In this document: positions 28,180 to 38,728 of the stretch, in pieces | Numbering within the stretch: position 1 is the first letter of the stretch | Layout: each line of letters begins with the position of its first letter | Origin: Alphaproteobacteria bacterium | GTDB lineage: Bacteria > Pseudomonadota > Alphaproteobacteria > UBA6615 | DNA length: 60,278 bases | Direction: 5' to 3' | Assembly: GCA_009694135.1 (NCBI GenBank) | Contig: SHVS01000014.1 | Span: 1-60,278 of the forward strand | Made by a program: the position numbers and the translations under genes | The notes under the pieces: model-generated | Told to the model about the DNA's origin: nothing | What the model saw: the letters and a program-made list of their open reading frames with translations, nothing else | Database searches by the model: none

Positions 28180-29363
28180 TCAATCCGCTGCCGGTCGTCA
28201 CCGCCGATCTGCGCCGCAGCCGCGCCGGCAGTGCGCGCGCGGCTGACCCGTTCGACCTGTTGATCGGCGCGCCGGGCAGCGAAACACAGCTGGTCATGAG
28301 CGCGGTCTATCTCCAGGCGGCGGCGCTGCCGCTGATCGACGGCAAGCTGCTCGGCCAGATCATGGAGACCAAGCGCGCGCGCTTCGCCGCCCCGATTGGT
28401 TTCGGCGACAATTGGCAGGGTTATCCGATCGTCGGCACCGCGGCCGAGTTCCTGGCCCAGCCCGGCTTCGCCCCGGCCGAGGGCCGCGTCTTCACGCACA
28501 TGCTCGAAGCGGTCGTCGGGGCGCAGGTCAAGATCGCGCTCGGAGCGCATGTCAAACCGAGCCACGGCATGCGCGCCGCGGCCGACGACGATCACGAAGC
28601 CGAGCACCACGGCGTCGAATACGCGGTCGTCGGGCGAATGGCGCCGACCGGCAGCCCGTGGGATCGCGCCGTGATCGTGCCCATTGAAGCCGTGTGGTGG
28701 ACGCACGCGCTGTCCACCGGCCATGCCGAGAACGACGCTCTGGTCGCGACCGCAATCGCCGCCGGCAAGGACGATCACGACGTCCTCGGCGATTTCAAGA
28801 TTGGCGGCCCGTGGGACGACAAACTAGTCCCCGGCGTGCCGGCGATCGCGGTCAAGCCGCTGTCGGTCTCGGACGCCTATGTCCTGCGCCAGCGCTATCG
28901 CCGCGACGGGACCATGGCCCTGTTCCCGGCCGAGGTTTTGATCCAGCTTTACAGTCTGCTCGGCGATGCGCGCACGGTTTTGGCGACGGTCGCGGTCGCA
29001 ACCCAGGCGCTGGTGATCGGCGCGGTGCTGCTGGCGGTGTTCGCCTCGCTGGCGCAGCGGCGCAAGCCGATCGCCATCCTACGTGCGCTCGGCGCCTCGC
29101 GCGGTTATGTGTTCACCGCCGTCTGGGCGCATGTCGCGCTGCTGATCGTGCTCGGTTCGGTGCTCGGGCTTGGGCTTGGCTGGCTTGGCGCGCTGGCCAT
29201 GGCCGAGATCGTCGCCGGGCGCACGGGTTTGTCCCTGCCGGTCAGCATTGGCCAAAGCGAAATCCTGATGGTCCTGGCGTTGATCGCCGTCGGCTGTGTG
29301 CTCGCCGTGATCCCGGCCTGGGCGAGCTATCGCCTGCCGCCCTCGGCCGGGCTCAGGTCGTAG
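28176..29363 (+). pseudogene. FtsX-like ABC permease missing its first membrane segment
   Basis: The open frame of 395 codons has the periplasmic MacB-type domain (about 20-255) and three C-terminal membrane segments (residues ~270-385). After MINPLPVVTADLRRSRAG it goes straight to SARAADPFDLLIG. Relatives have about 25 hydrophobic residues between these two points (first membrane helix). I infer an in-frame deletion that removes the anchor. Coupled to the broken ATPase (ATGA), so probably not functional. Confidence 0.6.
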
Positions 29364-29366
29364 CCG

Positions 29367-29876
29367 TTACTTTTTGAACTGGTCGCAGGCGTTGGCCGCC
29401 GCGCCGGCCACGAAGCCGATGCACCAGTCATAGCTGACCGGCTTGCCCACGACTGTCGCTTGCAGAAAATCGACCACCGCCTCGATGTCGCGCTGCGTGA
29501 GCACGGCCGGCGGCGGCGGCGGCCGGTCGGCGCCGATCTGCGCCGCGGTCATGTCGTAACAGCGCTTATCGGTATACGCGAGCCGGTCGAAGGCCGGCAT
29601 CGCCGTGCCCGGGCGGCCGCATTTCACCACTTCGATCATCTGCTCGCGATTGAGCTTGGTCTCGTGCAGATTGGGGCCGTCCGGCGCCGTCTGCTCGTCT
29701 TTCAGCCCATGCGCGGCCCAGCCGTGGCAGGTACCGCAATTCGCGGTCGCGCGGAAGACTTGCCGTCCGGCGGCGAATTCCGCCTGCGCCTGCGCGCTGC
29801 CCGCGAGCAGCAAACCGGCGGCGATGACACCGCCCGCCAAAATCGTACCTGAAGCACTCATCGGTCGAACCGCCAT
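29367..29876 (-). CDS. Exported c-type cytochrome
   Basis: The 169-residue protein has a signal peptide (SAQAQ, around residue 31), one haem site CGTCHGW, and a likely axial Met in GTAMPAF. Three further cysteines suggest disulfides in the C-terminal half (KRCYD, YDWCIG, NACDQ). Small cytochromes of this kind accept electrons from PQQ alcohol dehydrogenases; the dehydrogenase gene is 2.5 kb away, so the partnership is an inference. The frame is open upstream; the ATG before AVRPMSASG is the most likely, MSASG a close second. Confidence 0.78.
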   Translation of the reverse strand: MAVRPMSASGTILAGGVIAAGLLLAGSAQAQAEFAAGRQVFRATANCGTCHGWAAHGLKDEQTAPDGPNLHETKLNREQMIEVVKCGRPGTAMPAFDRLAYTDKRCYDMTAAQIGADRPPPPPAVLTQRDIEAVVDFLQATVVGKPVSYDWCIGFVAGAAANACDQFKK

Positions 29877-30020
29877 GGCCAAGATCCTTAATCCGCGCCG
29901 CCCTTGCGGAAGCACTGTGACCGAGCGGACGGGGCCAGGCAACCACCTGAAAAAGGGGCAACTTGACGGGGGCACGCGCAAAGCGTGAACTACCCGCCCA
30001 ACGTGAATTGGCGAATACCC

Positions 30021-31571
30021 ATGTGGTCCTGGCGCAGCCCAGCGGTACAGGCGGCTTCCCGCGCGCTCGCGGTGATTTGTCTGCTGATTACGGCCGCTGC
30101 CCAGTTCTTGCCCGATGCCCTGGCCCAGGGGCCGAATCTATCGGCCATGCCGCGCCGCCCCTCGGTGTGGCACCTGGCCTTGAGCACGCATGCGCTCGCC
30201 ATGCCGCCGGGCGAGGCCTACATCAACTATGCGTGTGGCGCGAATGGCGGGCCGCCGGCGCGCCCGCTCTCCGGCTGGGCCGATTACGCCCTCTGCCCGG
30301 CCGACCCCGAGGGACGGCACGAGATCGCCTTCGAATATGACGACGAGGGCGAGTTCATCGCCAAGGCGCTCGACAACTCGGCCTTTGTCGGACGGTTTTC
30401 CGGCACGGCCGAGCAGCGCCATCCGATCATCGTCTCGGCGCTGTTCACGGCCGAAGGCGTGCTCGACGGCATCCGCGTCGTCACTGACCCGCGCGCCGAC
30501 CGCATCGGCTCGGCCGCCTGGGTACAGCTCTTCCCACGCGAGGAAGCCTTCAAGCTGGCGGCGTTTCTGGCCGCCCGCTTCGACATCGAGGAGCCGCATT
30601 GCATCGATCTGCCGCGCGAGGCACGCGAAGGCGATGTCGGCGGACAATTTATCAAACGCCGCTGCGAGCGCGTGGACGAGCCGAGCGGGCGGCGGGTGCT
30701 TCTTGGCGCCAATCTGTTGCGCAAACCGGGCCAGGCCGGGGTCAATCCCTTCGTGCCGGGGGAAATGACCGAGGGCCAATTCGAAAGCTGGACGCGGCTT
30801 GAAGTCATGCGTCTAAAAAAATCTGCCGCCGGCGATGCCGCGATCGCCGCGCAAGCGATTGCCGCGCACTCCGCCCTCACCCCGCCGCCGCCGCCGCGCA
30901 AGGACTGCCCCGGCTGCGCGCTCGCCGGCGCCAATTTCAAGCGCCAGGACCTGACCAATGCCGATTTTCGCGGCGCCAATCTTGCCGGCGCCAATCTGCA
31001 TGAAGCGAAGCTCGCCGGCGCGGATTTGACCGGAGCCGATTTATCCGGCGCCAACCTCAACAAGGCCGATCTGCGCCGCGCCAAACTCGCCGGCGCCAAG
31101 CTGCCGCGCGCCATGCTGTTCGGCGCCAAGCTGGGCGCGGCCGATCTCACCAGGGCCGATTTGACCAATGCGATGATGCGCACGGTCGATTTGACGCGCG
31201 CGACGCTGGAAGGCGCGAGCGTGACCGGCGTCGATTTGCGCGAGGCGCGCATGGCCAATACGCACCTCGCCGGCGCCGATTTTTCCCATTCCGGTCTCGA
31301 CAATTCGCAGATGGCCGGCGCCGATCTGACCAATGCAAAACTGGTCGAAACCAATCTGTTCCAGGTCTCGCTGCGCGAGGCGATCCTGCGCGGCGCAAAT
31401 TGTAGCTTAGCGATCATCTATGATTCTGACCTGAAAGGGGCCGATCTGACCGGGGCCAACTTCACCGGGGCCGATTTGACCTCTACGATTTTGACCGACG
31501 CACGAATCGACGGCGCCGATTTCACCGATGCGGTAATGCCCGATGGGCAAGTCCAGAAACGCGCGCCGTAG
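30021..31571 (+). CDS. Exported pentapeptide-repeat protein with an unrecognised N-terminal domain
   Basis: The 516-residue protein has a signal peptide (DALAQ, about residue 36), a domain of roughly 250 residues that I do not recognise (four Cys, acidic, with WADYALCPADPEGRHEI), a PPPPPR linker and about 42 pentapeptides of the A(D/N)LXX type from residue ~300 to the end. Such repeats form a right-handed four-sided beta helix. A GTG at 29985 would add 12 residues; the ATG gives a cleaner signal peptide. Function unknown; most known pentapeptide proteins are cytoplasmic, so export is notable. Confidence 0.8.
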   Translation: MWSWRSPAVQAASRALAVICLLITAAAQFLPDALAQGPNLSAMPRRPSVWHLALSTHALAMPPGEAYINYACGANGGPPARPLSGWADYALCPADPEGRHEIAFEYDDEGEFIAKALDNSAFVGRFSGTAEQRHPIIVSALFTAEGVLDGIRVVTDPRADRIGSAAWVQLFPREEAFKLAAFLAARFDIEEPHCIDLPREAREGDVGGQFIKRRCERVDEPSGRRVLLGANLLRKPGQAGVNPFVPGEMTEGQFESWTRLEVMRLKKSAAGDAAIAAQAIAAHSALTPPPPPRKDCPGCALAGANFKRQDLTNADFRGANLAGANLHEAKLAGADLTGADLSGANLNKADLRRAKLAGAKLPRAMLFGAKLGAADLTRADLTNAMMRTVDLTRATLEGASVTGVDLREARMANTHLAGADFSHSGLDNSQMAGADLTNAKLVETNLFQVSLREAILRGANCSLAIIYDSDLKGADLTGANFTGADLTSTILTDARIDGADFTDAVMPDGQVQKRAP

Positions 31572-31676
31572 AAATTAGTCACTGCGGACCGCCAAGAATT
31601 GGGGTCCCGCTTGCCCAGTGTGCCTGCTAAAATGAATCCGCCGCATGTCCAAGCGAAGACAAGTCCCAGGGTGATC

Positions 31677-32246
31677 ATGCGCCGATTCAAGCGGGCGGCC
31701 TTAAGTTTGACCGGCGCAATATTAGTCGTGGCGGCGCTGGGTGGCGGATACCTCGGCTTTCTACAGCTCAGCGGCAACTTCCACGCCGTGATCGACGGCG
31801 AGCTTTACCGCTCGGCACAGCCGACGCCGGCACGACTGGCGGAGTATGTGCGCGACTACGGGATCAAGACCGTCGTCAATCTACGTGGCAGCAATCCTGC
31901 CCAAGGCTGGTATCGCGAAGAAGTCGTCACGGCCTCGGCGCTCGGGATCGCGCATATCGACTTCGCCATGTCGGCCCGCCGCGTTCTTGCCGCGAGCGAT
32001 AAAGACGCGCTGCTGGCGATTCTACGCGATGCCCCGAAGCCCATACTGATCCATTGCGAGGCCGGCGCCGACCGCAGCGGGCTGGCCGCCGCGCTCTATC
32101 TCGCCGCGATCCGCGGCAGCGGCGAGGAAACCGCCAAGCGGCAACTCTCCTTCCGCTATGGACACATCGGACTTCCCTATGTCTCGCAAGCCTATCCGAT
32201 GGACCAATCCTGGCGGAATTTCGAGCCGCTGTTCGGATTTAATTAG
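31677..32246 (+). CDS. Membrane-anchored dual-specificity/tyrosine phosphatase-like protein
   Basis: The 189-residue protein has one N-terminal membrane segment (10-30) and a phosphatase domain with the P-loop HCEAGADRSG (C127, R133; the CX5R signature) and a likely general-acid region near HIDFAMSARR. With the helix first, the domain would be periplasmic, as in some bacterial DSP-like proteins. ATG 31677 follows CCCAGGG; ATG 31632 (15 residues longer) is an alternative. Substrate unknown. Confidence 0.8.
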   Translation: MRRFKRAALSLTGAILVVAALGGGYLGFLQLSGNFHAVIDGELYRSAQPTPARLAEYVRDYGIKTVVNLRGSNPAQGWYREEVVTASALGIAHIDFAMSARRVLAASDKDALLAILRDAPKPILIHCEAGADRSGLAAALYLAAIRGSGEETAKRQLSFRYGHIGLPYVSQAYPMDQSWRNFEPLFGFN

Positions 32247-32322
32247 AGCGCTCGTCTCGATCCTCGGTCGGGATCAGCCGCACGACGCACGCAAGCGGCC
32301 GCGCTAAACTCTCCGCGCCCGA

Positions 32323-33171
32323 TCACGGCTGCTTCCGCCAGGCGCTCAATCGGCGCGCCGCCTCGATCATCTCATCGTCATGCAGGAAGCGGGACAACTC
32401 CCGGTGCCGCTCGCGCGCTTCTTGCGCGGTGAGGCCGTCACCCTGCTCGGCCGCCAAATTGAACCAGACCCAGGCCGCAATTCGGTCGATCAGCGCACGG
32501 GCGTAATTCGAGCTTCCTTCGGAGTACAAATAGCCGAGCGCAAATTGAGCGGGCACGGAGCCGCGCCCGGCGGCGCGCTCAAGCCATTGGATCGAAAGCA
32601 GGTCGTCGCGGTCACCGCCGGGGCCGAAACCGCGCCCATAGAGCATCGCGATCTGGAACTGCGAGTCGAGATGGCCATCGAGAGCGAGCGACGTCAGCCG
32701 ATGCATGACCTCGGCCTGGGAAAGTCCCACCCACAGAAGATTTTTGCGATAGAGCTCGACCATCCCCGAAGCGTGCAGGAAATCCGGCGTGGCGAGATAA
32801 TTCCGCGCCACCGCGCAACCGTCCTTGACGATGACCGCCAGGGTCCAGCCAAGCACGTCCGGACCGCGCATGACGACGACATCGTCGAGGATGCGGGTAT
32901 CAACGCCGCGCTCGATGCTACTGGCAAAAACGGCCGCCTCGTCGCCGCTCCATTTCCCGACGATGGCGCTTTGCGGCTCAAGCTGCGTCTCGCGCACGCA
33001 TTGCCCGAGCGCGGCGGTCGGCAGGACCGGAGGCGGCCCGGGTTGCGGCCGGTTGAGCAGAAACTCGCATCCGACTGCGGACAATGCCAAAAGAGCCGCC
33101 GCACCGCGGATCAGCGCGCGTTTGGTCGTCAGGCGAGCGTTGGCGGAAAATCGGTTCGGCGCCGGATGCAT
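32323..33171 (-). CDS. Sel1-repeat lipoprotein
   Basis: The 282-residue product has a lipobox LSAVGC (Cys35) after a basic/hydrophobic leader. The second half has Sel1-type helical repeats (DSQFQIAMLYGRGFGPGG, VPAQFALGYLYSEGSSNY, RIAAWVWFNLAAEQGDG). Sel1 proteins serve as scaffolds. The N-terminal 150 residues have no recognised family. The gene stands 12 bases from the ygiQ-type stop on the same strand and could be read with it. Confidence 0.72.
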   Translation of the reverse strand: MHPAPNRFSANARLTTKRALIRGAAALLALSAVGCEFLLNRPQPGPPPVLPTAALGQCVRETQLEPQSAIVGKWSGDEAAVFASSIERGVDTRILDDVVVMRGPDVLGWTLAVIVKDGCAVARNYLATPDFLHASGMVELYRKNLLWVGLSQAEVMHRLTSLALDGHLDSQFQIAMLYGRGFGPGGDRDDLLSIQWLERAAGRGSVPAQFALGYLYSEGSSNYARALIDRIAAWVWFNLAAEQGDGLTAQEARERHRELSRFLHDDEMIEAARRLSAWRKQP

Positions 33172-33183
33172 GGGGCGCCCGCC

Positions 33184-35247
<2,064 letters not shown>

Positions 35248-35371
35248 GCACGGACCATGCTGGTAAGGACTACGCGCCGTCAATCCCCGCGGAAGGTTAA
35301 TGGCGGCCCTTGGGCAGGGCCGCTTGATCCGCTAGGACTGGCGCCCCTGGCAACATGGGTGTCCCGCGCCG

Positions 35372-35848
35372 ATGATCAAAGTCCTGATGGTGTGCACCGG
35401 CAACATCTGCCGTTCGCCGACGGCCGAGGGCGTGCTGCGCGCGCGGCTGTTGGCCGCCGGGCTGGACCGGCGGGTCATGGTCGCCTCGGCCGGCACACAT
35501 GATTACCATATCGGCGAGGCGGCCGACGCGCGCACCATCGCCGCCGCAGCAAGGCGCGGAATCGACCTCAGCGCGCATGTCGCGCGGCAAGTGACTGGGG
35601 CGGATTGCATCGAATTCGACTTCGTCCTGGCACTCGATCGCGGCCATCTCCAGGACCTCAAGGCAAGGCGCCCGGCCAAGGCCAAGGTCGAGTTGGCGCT
35701 GCTCATGGACTATGCGCCCGGACATCCCTTGCGCGAGGTGCCGGACCCGTATTTCAGCGACCGTGTCGCCTTCGAGCAGGTGCTGGACCTGAGCGAGGCG
35801 GCCTGCGCCGGACTGCTCAACCGACTTGCCGCGCGACTGGACGGCTGA
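35372..35848 (+). CDS. Low-molecular-weight protein tyrosine phosphatase
   Basis: The 158-residue cytoplasmic enzyme has the N-terminal P-loop VCTGNICRSP (C8, R14) and the C-terminal general-acid Asp in VPDPYFSD. Length matches the family. The fructosamine-kinase gene begins directly after its TGA, so the pair is translated together. The biological target is unknown. Confidence 0.92.
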   Translation: MIKVLMVCTGNICRSPTAEGVLRARLLAAGLDRRVMVASAGTHDYHIGEAADARTIAAAARRGIDLSAHVARQVTGADCIEFDFVLALDRGHLQDLKARRPAKAKVELALLMDYAPGHPLREVPDPYFSDRVAFEQVLDLSEAACAGLLNRLAARLDG

Positions 35849-36709
35849 ATGGAATTGGAACTGCGGATCGAAGCGCTCGCCGGCCGGAGGGTGATTTCTT
35901 TACAGGCGCTGACCGGCGGGTCGGTCGCCAGCGTCTACAAGGTTACCTTCAAGGACGAGCCGCCCTTGGTCGCCAAGACGGGCTCCGCGCCCGAGGCGCT
36001 CGAATGCGAGGCGTGGATGCTCACAACCCTCAAGAGCATCAGCGCCCTGCCCGTCCCGGAGGTGGTGGCGCAAAAGGACGATCTCCTGCTCCTGTCGCTG
36101 CTGCCCGCCGATGGGAGCCTGGATGCCAGCGCGCAGACCGAGGCCGCCGATTTGATCGCGGCGTTGCATGCGCTCACCGACGACAGCTACGGGCTGGAGC
36201 GCGACACATTCATCGGTGGCCTGCCGCAGCCCAATGCGCGCGCCAAGGAATGGCGACCGTTTTTCGCCGAACATCGCCTGCTGCATATGGCGCGGCTGGC
36301 GCGCGACGCGAAGGAGTTGTCCACCGGCACCGTGCGGCGGATCGAGCGCCTATCCAATCGGCTGGACCATTGGCTGATCGAGCCCAAGGAGCCGGCGCTG
36401 CTGCATGGCGATTTGTGGACCGGCAATGTGCTCTGCGCCGCCGGCAAGCGCGGCTGCAGTCTCTCCGGCTTCATCGACCCGGCGATCTATTACGGCGATC
36501 CGGAGGTCGAGCTCGCCTATGCGACGATGTTCGACAGCTTCGGCGATCCGTTCTTCGCGCGCTATCAGGAGCTGCGCCCGATCGCCGAGGGCTTCTGCGA
36601 GGAACGGCGCGATCTGTACACGCTCTATCCGCTGCTGGTGCATGTGCGGCTGATCGGCCGCGGCTACGCCGATCAGGTCGAGAGTCTGCTGCACCGCTTC
36701 GGCGCATGA
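35849..36709 (+). CDS. Fructosamine kinase family protein
   Basis: The 286-residue protein has the kinase-like fold of fructosamine/ketosamine-3-kinases: GGSVASVYKVTF (nucleotide loop), VAKTG, the catalytic LLHGDLWTGNVL (around 185-196) and the metal site FIDPAIYYGDPEVELA. Such enzymes phosphorylate sugar adducts on protein amines so that they break down. Its ATG follows the stop of the phosphatase gene; in several bacteria these two families sit together, which suggests a deglycation role. Confidence 0.9.
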   Translation: MELELRIEALAGRRVISLQALTGGSVASVYKVTFKDEPPLVAKTGSAPEALECEAWMLTTLKSISALPVPEVVAQKDDLLLLSLLPADGSLDASAQTEAADLIAALHALTDDSYGLERDTFIGGLPQPNARAKEWRPFFAEHRLLHMARLARDAKELSTGTVRRIERLSNRLDHWLIEPKEPALLHGDLWTGNVLCAAGKRGCSLSGFIDPAIYYGDPEVELAYATMFDSFGDPFFARYQELRPIAEGFCEERRDLYTLYPLLVHVRLIGRGYADQVESLLHRFGA

Positions 36710-36719
36710 ACCCGCGGCG

Positions 36720-37301
36720 TCAGTTCTGCCGCGCCCATTCCTCGGCCAGCGCTCGGATTCCGGCGCCGAGCAGCGGATAGCGCCGCTCGACGGTGTAAAC
36801 GGCGCCGGCGTGCCCCAGCCGGCTCGACATCAGTGAGAAGCCTTCGACCGCGATCGGCCCCTCCCTGAAGTGGTTCCGCTGCGCGATGAACGGCGCGACC
36901 TTGTGGATCGGTAGATCGTGGAACCGCGCCAGCGTCACATGCGGCGTGTAGCGTCGAATTTCGGGTGAAGCGCCGGCGCGTTTGAGCGCGCTCTCGACCT
37001 TCGCCTGCAACGCCATCAGCGCGGGCGCGCGCTCGACGCCGACCCAGATCGCGCGCACCCGCGCCCGCGATTCGAATTGGTCGACCCCGGCGAGAGCGAT
37101 CTCGAAGGAAGGCTGGGAAATGCGCGCCAACTCAATGTCGATATCGGCCGCGAGTCCTTCATCGACCTCGCCGATAAAGCTGAGGGTGAGATGCATGTTC
37201 TCGGGCTTGACCCAGGCGGTGCCGGGCAGCGGCCGCGCCAGTGCGGCGAGGCGGCGGCGGGTGTCTTCGGGTAGCTCGATGGCGGTGAACAGGCGCAACA
37301 T
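36720..37301 (-). CDS. thpR: RNA 2',3'-cyclic phosphodiesterase (2H family, ThpR/LigT)
   Basis: The 193-residue protein carries the two HxTx motifs of 2H phosphoesterases: HLTLSF (about 37-42) and HVTLARF (about 123-129). Family members hydrolyse 2',3'-cyclic phosphates and can ligate tRNA halves in vitro. The open frame extends far upstream, but MLRLFTAIELP is the family start. It follows tesA by seven bases. Confidence 0.88.
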   Translation of the reverse strand: MLRLFTAIELPEDTRRRLAALARPLPGTAWVKPENMHLTLSFIGEVDEGLAADIDIELARISQPSFEIALAGVDQFESRARVRAIWVGVERAPALMALQAKVESALKRAGASPEIRRYTPHVTLARFHDLPIHKVAPFIAQRNHFREGPIAVEGFSLMSSRLGHAGAVYTVERRYPLLGAGIRALAEEWARQN

Positions 37302-37308
37302 GGCGAGT

Positions 37309-37962
37309 CTATTGGCGTTGGTCGAGAGCCGCTTCGACCCCCGGCAGTATGCGTCCGACGATGATCGCGACCCCGGCCGGATTGGGATGTATGCCGTCAG
37401 GCTGATTGAGCTCGCGCTCGGCGGCGACGCCGTCGAGAAAGAACGGATAAAGCGCGACGGCGTGCTTTTCGGCCAGGCGCGGAAAAACCGCGTTGAACGC
37501 CTCGCCATAGGCGCGGCCGAAATTGGGCGGCGCCAGCATGCCGGTCAGCAGCACGCGCACGGATTTCGCCTTAAGCCGGGTCAAGATGTCGTCGAGATTG
37601 CCGAACGTCACCGCCGGGTCGATCCCGCGCAACCCGTCGTTGCCGCCCAACTCGACGATCACCAGATCGGGCTTATCGGCCAGCGTCCAGTCGAGGCGCG
37701 AACGTCCGCCCGCCGTCGTGTCGCCCGACACCCCGGCATTAATCACCCGCACCTCGCGCCCACGCGCCTTGAGCGCCGCCTCGAGCCGCGCCGGGAAGGC
37801 CTGGGACTCGTCGCGCAAGCCGAAACCGACCGCCAAACTATCGCCAAGGACAACGATGGTCGGCCCGGCGGCGCAAGCAGCCGAGCCGGTCAGCAATAGC
37901 CAGAGCAGCAATAAGCGGTTGAAAAACCATCGCAGAGAGCGATATGGGCTGTGGACCCGCAT
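37309..37962 (-). CDS. tesA: Arylesterase/acyl-CoA thioesterase, TesA-like (SGNH hydrolase)
   Basis: The 217-residue exported lipase-fold enzyme has a signal peptide (SAACAA, about residue 32) and the four SGNH blocks: GDSLAVGFG (Ser), GVSGDTTAGG (Gly), GGNDGLRG (Asn) and DGIHPNPAG (Asp-His). The ATG before RVHSPY is chosen; another at 37989 would overlap the divergent ABC gene. TesA, YbbA and YbbP are arranged as in Escherichia coli. Confidence 0.9.
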   Translation of the reverse strand: MRVHSPYRSLRWFFNRLLLLWLLLTGSAACAAGPTIVVLGDSLAVGFGLRDESQAFPARLEAALKARGREVRVINAGVSGDTTAGGRSRLDWTLADKPDLVIVELGGNDGLRGIDPAVTFGNLDDILTRLKAKSVRVLLTGMLAPPNFGRAYGEAFNAVFPRLAEKHAVALYPFFLDGVAAERELNQPDGIHPNPAGVAIIVGRILPGVEAALDQRQ

Positions 37963-37987
37963 CCTGCGGCGAAGGATTGTGCTGCCC

Positions 37988-38728
37988 ATGTCCCACCCCG
38001 CCACGCCGCTGCCCGCGACTCCCGGTCCCATGATCCTGCTCCGCGACGTTCACCTCCATTTGGCCAGCGCGGCCGGCGAGGTCAACATCTTGCGCGGCCT
38101 TAATCTGGAGGTCGCGGCCGGAGAAACCATTGGCGTGGTCGGCCCGTCGGGCTCGGGCAAATCGACCATGATGATGATCATCGGCGGGCTGGAGCGACCA
38201 AGCAACGGGCTGGTGACGATCGCCGGCCATGATCTGTCGACGCTCGACGAGGACGGGCTGGCGCTATTCCGCCGCGATGCGGTCGGGATCGTGTTTCAGT
38301 CATTTCACCTCGTGTCGAGCATGACCGCGCTGGAAAACGTCGCCATTCCGCTGGAATTCGCCGGACGGCGCGACGCCTTCGAGCGCGCCGCCGAAGGCTT
38401 GGCCGCGGTCGGGCTCGACCACCGGCTGGAACACTATCCCGGCCAGTTGTCCGGCGGCGAGCAGCAGCGCGTCGCCCTGGCGCGCGCCTTCGCCGTGCGG
38501 CCGAAGCTCTTGCTGGCCGACGAACCGACCGGCAATCTCGACGCCGAGACCGGGGCCATGGTGATGGAAGTGCTGTTCGCGCTGCAACGGCAACACGGCT
38601 CGACCCTGATGCTGATCACGCATGACGTGGCGCTGGCGCGCCGCTGCGACCGGCTGGTGCGGCTGCGCGACGGACGTGTGGTCGATGACGGCAGCGCAAC
38701 GGACGCCCAACGCGCGGCCGCAACATGA
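37988..38728 (+). CDS. ybbA: ABC transporter ATP-binding protein, YbbA-like
   Basis: The 246-residue ATPase has Walker A GPSGSGKST, Q-loop FQSFHLV, signature LSGGEQQRV, Walker B LLLADEPT and the switch THD, all intact. Members of this LolD/MacB-like group act with FtsX-type permeases. It is divergent from tesA with 25 bases between starts, and its TGA overlaps the permease ATG. Confidence 0.92.
   Translation: MSHPATPLPATPGPMILLRDVHLHLASAAGEVNILRGLNLEVAAGETIGVVGPSGSGKSTMMMIIGGLERPSNGLVTIAGHDLSTLDEDGLALFRRDAVGIVFQSFHLVSSMTALENVAIPLEFAGRRDAFERAAEGLAAVGLDHRLEHYPGQLSGGEQQRVALARAFAVRPKLLLADEPTGNLDAETGAMVMEVLFALQRQHGSTLMLITHDVALARRCDRLVRLRDGRVVDDGSATDAQRAAAT

Noticed and set aside
30916-31545. Repetitive 15-base units taken for a tandem repeat or CRISPR-like array
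   Set aside because: They are the coding sequence of pentapeptide repeats in one open frame, with no spacers.
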